A DNA stretch of 64,000 nucleotides from Blautia sp. OF03-15BH. Its GTDB lineage: Bacteria > Bacillota > Clostridia > Lachnospirales > Lachnospiraceae. The notes beneath the pieces are model-generated. The model worked only from the letters and a program-made list of their open reading frames with translations. It was not told where the DNA came from and did not search any database. The DNA is taken from assembly GCF_003463065.1 (NCBI RefSeq), contig NZ_QSCM01000001.1, positions 580,536-644,535 on the forward strand, written 5' to 3'. Numbering within the stretch: the stretch's first letter is position 1; each line of letters opens with the position of its first letter. Positions 36,295 through 44,347 of this stretch are shown here, piece after piece. The position numbers were made by a program, and so were the translations under genes.

Positions 36295-36323
36295 ATCTTA
36301 TCATAAAATCCCATTCTCTGCAA
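36295..36323 (-). promoter_or_regulatory. Promoter of the solute-binding protein / EAL unit
   Basis: Minus-strand TTGCAG, 17-bp spacer, TAAGAT. The leader has a GCGGATTTC / GAAAATCCGT hairpin. Confidence 0.6.
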
Positions 36324-36481
36324 GAAAATCGCCCTTTTGTACACACTTTTATGCGTTGATACAAAAAACTTGTTTCTTCTTGTATAAGCTTCCAAAGATA
36401 CGGGCAGAATAGGAAAAGCAGAGGTACCCAACCGTTTCAGGATACCCTGCAAAAAGAAGCTTCTGCAAGGAGGAAACAGAA

Positions 36482-36670
36482 ATGGCAAAGAATACAAAAA
36501 GCAAAAACAGTACAGAAAGCAATTACAGCAATACCTACGGAAGCGATGATACAGGACACGCTTACGAGGAAGAAAACAAAGGCAGAAACGGCTACAAACA
36601 GGATGGAAATACTAGAGACTGCCACAAAAACAAGGCGGAAACTACCAGAACAACGGATCAGAAATACTAA
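36482..36670 (+). CDS. Small hydrophilic Asn/Lys/Thr-rich protein (62 aa)
   Basis: Excellent AAGGAGG 9 bp before ATG and a strong terminator right after the stop support a real gene. No hydrophobic core: MAKNTKSKNSTESNYSNTYG, then an acidic patch and a basic C-terminal part with one Cys. Similar low-complexity small proteins occur in Lachnospiraceae, with unknown role. Looks intrinsically disordered. Confidence 0.65.
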   Translation: MAKNTKSKNSTESNYSNTYGSDDTGHAYEEENKGRNGYKQDGNTRDCHKNKAETTRTTDQKY

Positions 36671-36683
36671 AGGATAAAAGAAC

Positions 36684-36722
36684 CCCGGCGCGATCACAGG
36701 AGACTCGCGCCGGGATTTTTTC
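36684..36722 (+). terminator. Intrinsic terminator after the 62-aa gene
   Basis: CCCGGCGCGA / TCGCGCCGGG, 11-nt loop, then A and a T-run. Confidence 0.92.
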
Positions 36723-36792
36723 CCCTTATCCTTTATCCTACCGAAAAGACTTCTGCTGCCTGCAAAATCACAACCGGAAAATGTTTTCTCTC

Positions 36793-36821
36793 TGAACAGT
36801 CAGTAGAAAGTATGCTATAAT
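36793..36821 (+). promoter_or_regulatory. Promoter of tdk
   Basis: TGAACA, 17-bp spacer, TATAAT with an extended TGC. The transcript would include the family A repeat before tdk. Confidence 0.65.
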
Positions 36822-36840
36822 AGTAAAAAAGGAGTAACTA

Positions 36841-36970
36841 TCCAGAACCACCTCCAAAATGCTGTGCATTTCGTCGATGTGGCGTATCCGCCGAATAGAT
36901 TTCCATGTAAAAGTGTTCATTCATGCAAGCATGATTCACACTTTTGCATGAAAATCTGCCTGGCTCTGAA
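36841..36970. repeat. Family A structured repeat, copy 1 (tdk leader)
   Basis: About 130 bp: end stem (CCAGAaCCA / TGGcTCTG), arm 1 CCAC...AAATGC / GCATTT...GTGG, joining GTATCCGCC-ATAGATTT, and arm 2 AAAAGTG / CACTTTT closed by AGATTT / AAATCT. Aligns along its whole length with 50088-50216 read on the other strand. Confidence 0.75.
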
Positions 36971-36995
36971 CAGTTACAAAAAGGAGAACAGAAGA

Positions 36996-37577
36996 ATGGC
37001 AAAATTATATTTTCGGTACGGGGCTATGGGAAGCTCCAAGACAGCAAATGCCCTGATGGTCGCATACAATTATAAAGAACGCGGAAAACGGGTGCTGTTG
37101 GCAAAGCCAAAACTGGATACCAGAGAAATGGGGGTTCTGCACAGCCGGATCGGTCTGGAGCAGCCTTGTATCTATGTGGAAGAGCTTGTAGAAATGTCTC
37201 TGGAGAAATTAAATTCTTATGACTGTGTGATCGTGGATGAAGCACAGTTCTGCAAAAAAGAAGATGTGGAATTCTTTACATACCTCGTAGACAAGCTGGA
37301 TATTCCCGTTATCTGCTATGGTCTCAGGACGGATTTCCAGATGAATCTCTTTGAGGGAAGTATGTGGCTTCTGGCCTGGGCAGACAAGATTGAAGAACTG
37401 AAAACCGTCTGCTGGTGCGGCAGCGGTGCCAGATGCAATGCCAGAATCGACAGCAACGGAAATATGGTATCCTCCGGAGAACAAGTGGAACTGGGAGCAA
37501 ATGAACGCTATATTTCTCTCTGCCGAAAACATTTTATCGAACGGAAAACCGGTCCGGATGAAAAAGAGAACAGCTGA
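36996..37577 (+). CDS. tdk: Thymidine kinase
   Basis: Type II thymidine kinase (salvage; ATP + thymidine to dTMP), 193 residues. P-loop GAMGSSKT at 9-16, VIVDEAQF near 80-87 with the catalytic Glu region, and zinc-ribbon cysteines CWCGSGARC with a later CRKHF. The start at 36996 has AAGGAG 9 bp upstream; an in-frame ATG at 36864 lies in the repeat and is rejected. Confidence 0.95.
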   Translation: MAKLYFRYGAMGSSKTANALMVAYNYKERGKRVLLAKPKLDTREMGVLHSRIGLEQPCIYVEELVEMSLEKLNSYDCVIVDEAQFCKKEDVEFFTYLVDKLDIPVICYGLRTDFQMNLFEGSMWLLAWADKIEELKTVCWCGSGARCNARIDSNGNMVSSGEQVELGANERYISLCRKHFIERKTGPDEKENS

Positions 37578-37608
37578 CATAAGCTTCAGCTGTTCTCTTT
37601 GTTTTTTG
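37563..37608 (+). terminator. Terminator after tdk
   Basis: AAAGAGAACAGCTGA / TCAGCTGTTCTCTTT, 15-bp stem that overlaps the end of tdk, then a T-run; lies in the convergent gap with citrate synthase. Confidence 0.88.
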
Positions 37609-37619
37609 TGTGATCTGTC

Positions 37620-38954
37620 TTAACGCTCATCCATCGGAACATAGTCCCGTACTTTCATGATGCTCTTGTAAGCCGGACGGATGATCTTATCCATATTGAT
37701 GAGCTCTTCAATACGGTGTGCGCTCCAGCCCACGATCCTGGCCATGGCAAACATGGGGGTATAGAGCTCCAGCGGAATATCCAGCATGCTGTAAACGAAA
37801 CCACTGTAGAAGTCCACGTTGGCACTGACGCCTTTATAGATTTTCCGTTTTTCACCGATGATCTGGGGTGCCAGACGCTCCACAGCAGAATAGAGCTGAT
37901 AATCCTCTTCTCTGCCCTTTTCATGGGCAAGTTTTTCTACGAAGCCCTTGAAGATCTGCGCTCTCGGGTCAGAAAGGGAATAAACCGCATGACCCATGCC
38001 ATAGATCAGACCGCTGCGGTCAAATCCTTCCTTATCCACGATTTTTTCCAGATAAGCACGGATCTCTCCTTCATCCTTCGGATCTCCCACATGTTCCCGG
38101 ATATCATTCATCATGCGGACAACCTTGATATTGGCTCCACCGTGTTTCGGACCCTTCAGGGAAGAAAGCGCTGCCGCAATGACGGAGTACGTATCAGAAC
38201 CGGAGGAGGTTACCACACGGGTAGTAAAGGTAGAGTTGTTTCCGCCTCCATGCTCCATATGAAGGATCAATGCCGTATCAAGAACCCTGGCTTCCAGATC
38301 TGTATATTTCTGGTCCGGTCTGAGCATGTAAAGAATGTTTTCCGCCGTAGAACGGTTGGGATCCGGACGGTGGATATACATACTGCCATCCAGATCATAA
38401 TGGTTATACGCATGATACCCGTAAACAGCCAGCATCGGGAAGACACTGATAAGATTCATCGACTGGCGGAGAACATTTTCCACGGAATTATCAGAAACTT
38501 TGTCATCATAGGAAGCCAGCGTCAGCACACTCTTCGTCATGGAATTCATGATATCCTGACCTGGCGCCTTCATAATGACATCTCTGGTAAAATTCTGAGG
38601 AAGTCTTCTGTGTTCATTGAGTTCCTGACAGAACAGATCCAGTTCTTTCTTATCCGGAAGCTCACCCATAAGAAGGAGGTATGCTACTTCCTCAAAGCCG
38701 CGCTCTCCGATGCCGTTTACCAGATCATTGATCTCATAACCGCGGAACCAGAGCTTACCGTCACAGGGAACTGATTTTCCATCCACCGTTTTACTTGATT
38801 CGATCATGGAAATATTGGTAAGTCCTGTAAGAACGCCTTTTCCGTTAAAATCGCGAAGTCCTCTTTTTACTCCGAATTCATCAAAAAGATTCCGGTCGAT
38901 CTTGTCCTCGCTCATACAGCAGGCTGCTTTCTCTCTAAAATATGCATCACTCAT
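37620..38954 (-). CDS. Citrate synthase (citrate/2-methylcitrate synthase family)
   Basis: 444 residues. Makes citrate from oxaloacetate and acetyl-CoA (or the propionyl homologue). Active-site regions: HGGGNNSTF, GPKHGGAN (His), MGHAVYSLSDPRA (His) and NVDFYSG (Asp). The start at 38954 has AAGGAGG; 9 residues fewer than the longest frame. Overlaps the transglutaminase/MarR gene by 8 bp, so the two are coupled. In an anaerobe it probably serves glutamate synthesis. Confidence 0.93.
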   Translation of the reverse strand: MSDAYFREKAACCMSEDKIDRNLFDEFGVKRGLRDFNGKGVLTGLTNISMIESSKTVDGKSVPCDGKLWFRGYEINDLVNGIGERGFEEVAYLLLMGELPDKKELDLFCQELNEHRRLPQNFTRDVIMKAPGQDIMNSMTKSVLTLASYDDKVSDNSVENVLRQSMNLISVFPMLAVYGYHAYNHYDLDGSMYIHRPDPNRSTAENILYMLRPDQKYTDLEARVLDTALILHMEHGGGNNSTFTTRVVTSSGSDTYSVIAAALSSLKGPKHGGANIKVVRMMNDIREHVGDPKDEGEIRAYLEKIVDKEGFDRSGLIYGMGHAVYSLSDPRAQIFKGFVEKLAHEKGREEDYQLYSAVERLAPQIIGEKRKIYKGVSANVDFYSGFVYSMLDIPLELYTPMFAMARIVGWSAHRIEELINMDKIIRPAYKSIMKVRDYVPMDER

Positions 38955-40254
38955 CTGTTTTTCCTCCTTCTTTCTGATCATTCATAAGTTTCAATTCATC
39001 CCTCAGCACACTTTCCAGCTCCAGCATCAGCTTATCCAGTTCTCTGGCTTTTTCCCTGCCAAAGCGTTCGATGACATGCTCATAAAAACGAATGGTAATG
39101 TCCTGTTGCTCTTCCAGCTTTTTCTTGCCGTAATCGGTCAGCATCACATAGGAAGCTCCCACCCGTTCATCGCTCTCCCAGAGGATATATCCTGCTTCTT
39201 CCAGTCTGGTAAAAACAGGTGAAAGTCTGCCGGCCGGAACATTCAGCCATTGTGAAATATCCCTGACGTAAAGCCTGTTTTCCGTTCCTTCTATCACAGA
39301 ACGGTCTTTCAGAACAGAAAGGATCGTAAATTCAAGACTGCTCATAACCCGGTTCAGATGCTCCAGAGGGATACTCTGAAAAGAGCTGTTCCGTACGGCC
39401 ATCTTTCTGGCCATCCAGTGGATGTTTCCGGATTCCGGCAACAGAGCATACTCTTTCTTTTCTACCGGAACGGCTTCTACAGAGATCTGAACATTCTCAT
39501 CCTTCCCTTCCGTGCTGCCGCTTACCAGAAGTGTGCACTCTCTGGCATCTCTTCCCTGACAGAAAACGATGTAGCTCTCCGTTACCGGGATTCCGAATTC
39601 CGGATCCACACCATAGAAAATACCATTCTCTTCCTGTACTTCTACCCAGGCATGAAGCTGTGTTTTCCCCGGAAGGATCCCCGTCACATAGCGGGCGGTC
39701 ATCCCGTCCATACGGCAGAGAGCCAGCATGATCTGCGCAAAATCTCTGGTGCTTCCATATCCACGACCGGCAGCCTGATCCGCTGTCAGCAGTCCTTCTC
39801 TCTCCGTTTCCTCTCTTTTTTTCAGCTTTCGTTTCACAAAACCTGCAATCCAGAGAGCCCGGTCTCTGATCTCACCTTCCGGAAGGTTCAGTTCGCCGTA
39901 CCATTCTCCCAGATTTTGTCCTATCTCTGTATAAGGAGAGGAGATTCGATAAAGCATCTCCCGTGATTCCGGTTTCCGGTTATATTTCTGGATCTGAACA
40001 GTTCCTTCTGCCTCATAAGTGATTTCCGAATGTGCTTTTGCCATATATCCGAGTATGTACTGGTTTTTGGCATCATCCATACGTTTCTTCACCATACAGT
40101 CACGGGGCCGGATCTCTTCCTTCAGCTCTACGATCTTCTGTGTTTCATCGATTCTCGGCAGACATTTCATCTGAAAATACTCATCTGCCACCGGTTTTTC
40201 ATACAAAACCTTTACGCTCAGTTTATATGCGATCCATTCCATGTTCTCTGCCAC
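38947..40254 (-). CDS. Transglutaminase-like domain fused to MarR-type winged helix
   Basis: 435 residues. About 1-110 resembles the transglutaminase N-terminal beta domain; 130-235 the transglutaminase core. His201 (LHAWVEV) and Asp217 (YGVDPEF) are kept, but the Cys position reads GSTRDFA with Thr169, so it is likely inactive. About 300-415 is a MarR-type winged helix (LSVLKD ... SPVFTRLEEAGYILWESDER). GTG start at 40254 near AAAGGA; ATG at 40242 is the alternative. First gene of a unit with citrate synthase; a palindrome overlaps its -35. Confidence 0.75.
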   Translation of the reverse strand: MAENMEWIAYKLSVKVLYEKPVADEYFQMKCLPRIDETQKIVELKEEIRPRDCMVKKRMDDAKNQYILGYMAKAHSEITYEAEGTVQIQKYNRKPESREMLYRISSPYTEIGQNLGEWYGELNLPEGEIRDRALWIAGFVKRKLKKREETEREGLLTADQAAGRGYGSTRDFAQIMLALCRMDGMTARYVTGILPGKTQLHAWVEVQEENGIFYGVDPEFGIPVTESYIVFCQGRDARECTLLVSGSTEGKDENVQISVEAVPVEKKEYALLPESGNIHWMARKMAVRNSSFQSIPLEHLNRVMSSLEFTILSVLKDRSVIEGTENRLYVRDISQWLNVPAGRLSPVFTRLEEAGYILWESDERVGASYVMLTDYGKKKLEEQQDITIRFYEHVIERFGREKARELDKLMLELESVLRDELKLMNDQKEGGKTDE

Positions 40255-40331
40255 CGTTCCTTTCCGGCCTGTCTTTACACAATCTGCCTCTTCCTTTTTC
40301 TGATGTCCTAAACTGTTACCGATTTTAACTT

Positions 40332-40366
40332 ATTATACTCATAAAATGACTTCTTGCAATAGAAGT
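40332..40366 (-). promoter_or_regulatory. Promoter and operator-like palindrome of the MarR fusion gene
   Basis: Minus-strand TTGCAA, 16-bp spacer, TATAAT. The palindrome ACTTCTTGCAATAGAAGT (40349-40366) covers the -35, as a repressor site would. Confidence 0.65.
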
Positions 40367-40423
40367 TATGGTATTTTTAGAAATTACCAAGATATTTCAT
40401 TTTTTGCAGGTACTGTTTACAGC

Positions 40424-40461
40424 AAAACAGACATTCGCAATCCGCTTCCGCGACTGCGGTA
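40424..40461. repeat. Family B repeat, end fragment
   Basis: ACAGACATTCGCAATCCGCTT matches the first end of the 34671 copy (GGACATTCGCAATCCGCTTC), then runs into a different tail next to the rpoC terminator. Confidence 0.55.
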
Positions 40462-40502
40462 AAAAAAGGCTGCTGCCAAGGATTTTCCCTTCGGCAGCAG
40501 CC
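40461..40502 (-). terminator. Terminator of the rpoBC operon
   Basis: GGCTGCTGCC / GGCAGCAGCC with a 15-nt loop and seven T on the minus strand. Confidence 0.92.
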
Positions 40503-40510
40503 TCTTACTT

Positions 40511-43500
40511 TTACTCTTCTGTTTCAGAAGCTTCTTCTTCAGGAGCTTCCTCTGCAAAGTCATCTGCTTCAGAAGCTTCTGCCTCTTCTACAGTCTCCTC
40601 TGCTTCATCCTGGATGTCATCTTCATAGAAATCGTCATCATCCAGCAGCAGATCATCATCGTCGTCATATTCTTCCACTTCGGTGTTGATCTTAATGTTG
40701 CGGTAACGCTTCATGCCGGTACCAGCCGGGATCAGTTTACCGATGATAACATTCTCTTTCAGGCCGATCAGCGGATCGATCTTACCCTTGATGGCAGCCT
40801 CGGTCAGAACCTTGGTGGTTTCCTGGAAGGAAGCCGCGGACATGAAGGAATTGGTAGCCAGAGATGCCTTGGTAATACCAAGCATAACCTGTTTTCCTTC
40901 TGCCGGTTCTTTCCCCTCTTTGACCATTGCCTCATTGACATCCTCAAACTCCAGAGAATCTACCAGGGTTCCCGGAAGGAACTCGGTATCTCCGTTGTTC
41001 TCAATACGGATCTTCTTCAGCATCTGGCGAACCAGAACTTCGATATGTTTATCGCTGATCTCTACACCCTGCAGACGGTATACACGCTGTACCTCACGGA
41101 GCATGTAATCCTGAACGGCACGGACACCCTTGATCCTCAGGATATCATGGGGGTTTACACTACCTTCTGTCAGCTCGTCACCGGCCTCCAGAACAGCGCC
41201 GTCCATGATCTTGATACGGGAACCGTAGGGGATCAGATAGGTCTTGGAATCACCGTCTTCCTGACTGGTAACGATAATCTCACGTTTTTTCTTGGTATCT
41301 TTAATGGTTGCCACACCGGCTATCTCCGTGATGATAGCAAGTCCTTTCGGTTTTCTTGCCTCAAAAAGCTCCTCGACACGAGGAAGACCCTGTGTGATAT
41401 CTCCACCTGCCACACCACCGGTATGGAAGGTACGCATGGTCAGCTGGGTACCCGGCTCACCGATGGACTGTGCGGCGATGATTCCGACAGCCTCACCAAC
41501 CTGTACCGGCTCACCGGTAGCCATGTTGGAACCGTAACATTTTGCACAGATACCGATATGGGAACGACAGGTCAGGATGGTACGGATCTTCACCTGCTCC
41601 AGGGGATTTCCGTTCGCATCTACACCTTCCTGCATGATCCTTGCAGCTCTCTTCGGAGTGATCATGTGGTTTGCTTTTACCAGAACCTCACCGTCTTTAT
41701 TACAGATGGTCTCGCAGGAGAAACGTCCAGTGATACGCTCCTGCAGGCTCTCGATCTCTTCTTTTCCATCGGTGAAGGCTTTCACATACATGCCGGGGAT
41801 CTCATCACGCTCTACGGCACAATCCAGCTCACGGATAATCAGATCCTGAGATACGTCAACCATTCGTCTGGTCAGGTAACCGGAGTCTGCGGTACGAAGT
41901 GCTGTATCGGACAGACCTTTACGTGCTCCATGTGCAGACATGAAGTATTCCAGTACGTCAAGACCTTCACGGAAGTTTGATTTGATAGGCAGCTCGATGG
42001 TATGACCGGTTGTATCAGCCATCAGGCCTCGCATACCTGCCAGCTGTTTGATCTGCTTATCAGAACCACGCGCTCCGGAGTCAGCCATCATGAAGATGTT
42101 GTTGTATTTATCAAGTCCGCTCAGCAGAGCCTTGGTCAGCTTGTCATCGGTATTCTTCCAGGTCTCAACAACCTCTTTGTAACGCTCCTCCTCGGTGATC
42201 AGACCACGTTTGAAGTTACGTGTGATCCGGTCCACAGTATCCTGTGCTTCTTTGATCATCTGCGGTTTCTGAGGCGGCACGGTCATATCGGAAATGGATA
42301 CGGTCATAGCTGCTCTTGTGGAATATTTGTAACCCATGGCCTTGATGTTATCCAGAACCTCAGCGGTCTTGGTTGCTCCGTGGGTGTTGATGACTTTCTC
42401 AAGGATCTGTTTCAGCTGTTTCTTACCTACGTGGAAGTCAACCTCAAGCTTCATGGCATTTTCCGGAATAGAACGGTCTACAAAGCCCAGATCCTGCGGC
42501 AGGATCTCATTGAAGATGAAACGTCCAAGGGTAGACTCAACCGTTCCCTGCTGAATGCTTCCGTCAGCCATCTTCTTCTGCATACGGACTTTGATCCTTG
42601 TCTGGAAGGTCAGGATCTTGTTCTCATATGCCAGGATCGCCTCATTGATGTTCTTGAAGTATTTGCCTTCACCGATGGAACCCGGTCTCTCCTGTGTCAG
42701 ATAGTAGATACCAAGAACCATATCCTGAGAAGGAACGGCTACAGGACCACCATCAGACGGTTTCAGCAGGTTGTTCGGAGAAAGCAGCATGAAACGGCAC
42801 TCTGCCTGTGCTTCTACAGAAAGGGGCAGGTGGACAGCCATCTGGTCTCCGTCGAAGTCAGCGTTGAATGCGGTACATACAAGCGGATGCAGTTTGATCG
42901 CACGACCCTCTACCAGAATCGGCTCAAATGCCTGAATACCAAGTCTGTGCAGTGTAGGTGCACGGTTCAGCATAACCGGATGCTCTTTAATGACGTCCTC
43001 AAGGACATCCCATACCTCCGGCTGAAGACGTTCTACCATCTTCTTGGCATTTTTGATATTGTGAGAGGTGCCATTGGCAACCAGCTCTTTCATTACAAAC
43101 GGTTTAAACAGCTCAATCGCCATCTCTTTGGGCAGACCACACTGATAGATCTTCAGTTCCGGTCCTACAACGATAACGGAACGTCCGGAATAGTCTACAC
43201 GTTTACCAAGCAGGTTCTGACGGAAACGTCCGGATTTACCCTTCAGCATGTCAGAAAGAGATTTCAGTGCACGGTTACCCGGTCCTGTTACCGGACGGCC
43301 GCGGCGGCCATTATCGATCAACGCGTCTACAGCCTCCTGAAGCATACGCTTCTCGTTGCGGACAATGATATCCGGTGCATGAAGCTCGATGAGGCGTTTC
43401 AGACGGTTGTTTCTGTTGATGATCCTGCGGTACAGATCGTTCAGGTCGGAAGTAGCAAAACGGCCTCCGTCCAGCTGTACCATGGGTCGGAGATCAGGCG

Positions 43501-44227
43501 GGATCACAGGGATCACGGTCATGACCATCCATTCCGGTTTGTTTCCGGATTCACGAAAAGCCTCCACAACCTCCAGACGTTTGATGATCCTTGCTCTCTT
43601 CTGACCGGTGGACTCCTTCAGACCCTTTTTCAGTTCTTCGGATTCCTTCTCCATGTCGATGGCTTCCAGAAGCTCCTTGACAGCCTCTGCACCCATTCCT
43701 ACACGGAAACGGTCTCCCCATTTATCATAAGCTTCCTGGTATTCTCTCTCTGTGAGTACCTGCTTGTATGCCAGGTCGGTCTCACCTTTGTCCAGGACAA
43801 TATAGTTTGCAAAATACAGCACCTTCTCCAGTGTTCTCGGAGAAAGATCCAGCATCAGACCCATACGGCTCGGAATACCTTTGAAATACCAGATATGGGA
43901 AACCGGAGCAGCCAGCTCGATATGGCCCATCCGCTCACGGCGCACGCTTGCCTTGGTAACCTCAACACCACAGCGGTCGCAGACTACGCCTTTATAACGG
44001 ATCTTCTTGTATTTTCCACAGTGACACTCCCAGTCTTTGCTGGGTCCGAAGATACGCTCACAGAACAGACCGTCACGCTCGGGCTTCAAGGTTCTGTAGT
44101 TGATGGTTTCCGGCTTGAGCACCTCCCCGTGAGACCACTCTCTGATCTTTTCCGGGGATGCCAGGCCGATTTTGATTGCGTCAAATGTAATCGGCTGATA
44201 ACCGTCATTTTTAACTGATTCAGGCAT
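40511..44227 (-). CDS. rpoC: DNA-directed RNA polymerase subunit beta'
   Basis: 1238 residues, full length for Firmicutes. N-terminal zinc ribbon CHCGKYKKIRYKGVVCDRCG, active-site NADFDGDQMAVHLP (three Asp bind Mg2+), trigger loop/bridge helix region later, and a second zinc site near CRSHIGICAKCYG. A highly acidic tail ends the protein. GGGAGAACC before ATG. Follows rpoB with a hairpin repeat between. Confidence 0.98.
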   Translation of the reverse strand: MPESVKNDGYQPITFDAIKIGLASPEKIREWSHGEVLKPETINYRTLKPERDGLFCERIFGPSKDWECHCGKYKKIRYKGVVCDRCGVEVTKASVRRERMGHIELAAPVSHIWYFKGIPSRMGLMLDLSPRTLEKVLYFANYIVLDKGETDLAYKQVLTEREYQEAYDKWGDRFRVGMGAEAVKELLEAIDMEKESEELKKGLKESTGQKRARIIKRLEVVEAFRESGNKPEWMVMTVIPVIPPDLRPMVQLDGGRFATSDLNDLYRRIINRNNRLKRLIELHAPDIIVRNEKRMLQEAVDALIDNGRRGRPVTGPGNRALKSLSDMLKGKSGRFRQNLLGKRVDYSGRSVIVVGPELKIYQCGLPKEMAIELFKPFVMKELVANGTSHNIKNAKKMVERLQPEVWDVLEDVIKEHPVMLNRAPTLHRLGIQAFEPILVEGRAIKLHPLVCTAFNADFDGDQMAVHLPLSVEAQAECRFMLLSPNNLLKPSDGGPVAVPSQDMVLGIYYLTQERPGSIGEGKYFKNINEAILAYENKILTFQTRIKVRMQKKMADGSIQQGTVESTLGRFIFNEILPQDLGFVDRSIPENAMKLEVDFHVGKKQLKQILEKVINTHGATKTAEVLDNIKAMGYKYSTRAAMTVSISDMTVPPQKPQMIKEAQDTVDRITRNFKRGLITEEERYKEVVETWKNTDDKLTKALLSGLDKYNNIFMMADSGARGSDKQIKQLAGMRGLMADTTGHTIELPIKSNFREGLDVLEYFMSAHGARKGLSDTALRTADSGYLTRRMVDVSQDLIIRELDCAVERDEIPGMYVKAFTDGKEEIESLQERITGRFSCETICNKDGEVLVKANHMITPKRAARIMQEGVDANGNPLEQVKIRTILTCRSHIGICAKCYGSNMATGEPVQVGEAVGIIAAQSIGEPGTQLTMRTFHTGGVAGGDITQGLPRVEELFEARKPKGLAIITEIAGVATIKDTKKKREIIVTSQEDGDSKTYLIPYGSRIKIMDGAVLEAGDELTEGSVNPHDILRIKGVRAVQDYMLREVQRVYRLQGVEISDKHIEVLVRQMLKKIRIENNGDTEFLPGTLVDSLEFEDVNEAMVKEGKEPAEGKQVMLGITKASLATNSFMSAASFQETTKVLTEAAIKGKIDPLIGLKENVIIGKLIPAGTGMKRYRNIKINTEVEEYDDDDDLLLDDDDFYEDDIQDEAEETVEEAEASEADDFAEEAPEEEASETEE

Positions 44228-44262
44228 GTATGGTTCTCCCTTCTCTATACTACCTTATTCAA

Positions 44263-44338
44263 GATACCAGGGGCAGAAGTTCAAAAGCCGTCCGTGCCCG
44301 CACGATAAGGCTTTTGAGCTTGAAACCCCAGGCATACT
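44263..44338. repeat. Short family C hairpin between rpoB and rpoC
   Basis: GATACCAGGGGCAGAAG and CTTGAAACCCCAGGCATAC form the ends; inside, TTCAAAAGCC / GGCTTTTGAG and CGTGC-cc-GCACG make one long stem. Corresponds to the ends plus arm 1 of the 8491 element, with matching changes in both strands of the stem. Confidence 0.7.
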
Positions 44339-44347
44339 TCCTTTTTC

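Noticed and set aside
36864..36995. Longer start for thymidine kinase
   Set aside because: Translates the family A repeat; the conserved N-terminus and AAGGAG are at 36996.
42002..44218. 738-codon open frame antisense to rpoC
   Set aside because: Shadow of rpoC codon use; no start signal, and its Cys/His-rich product matches no family.
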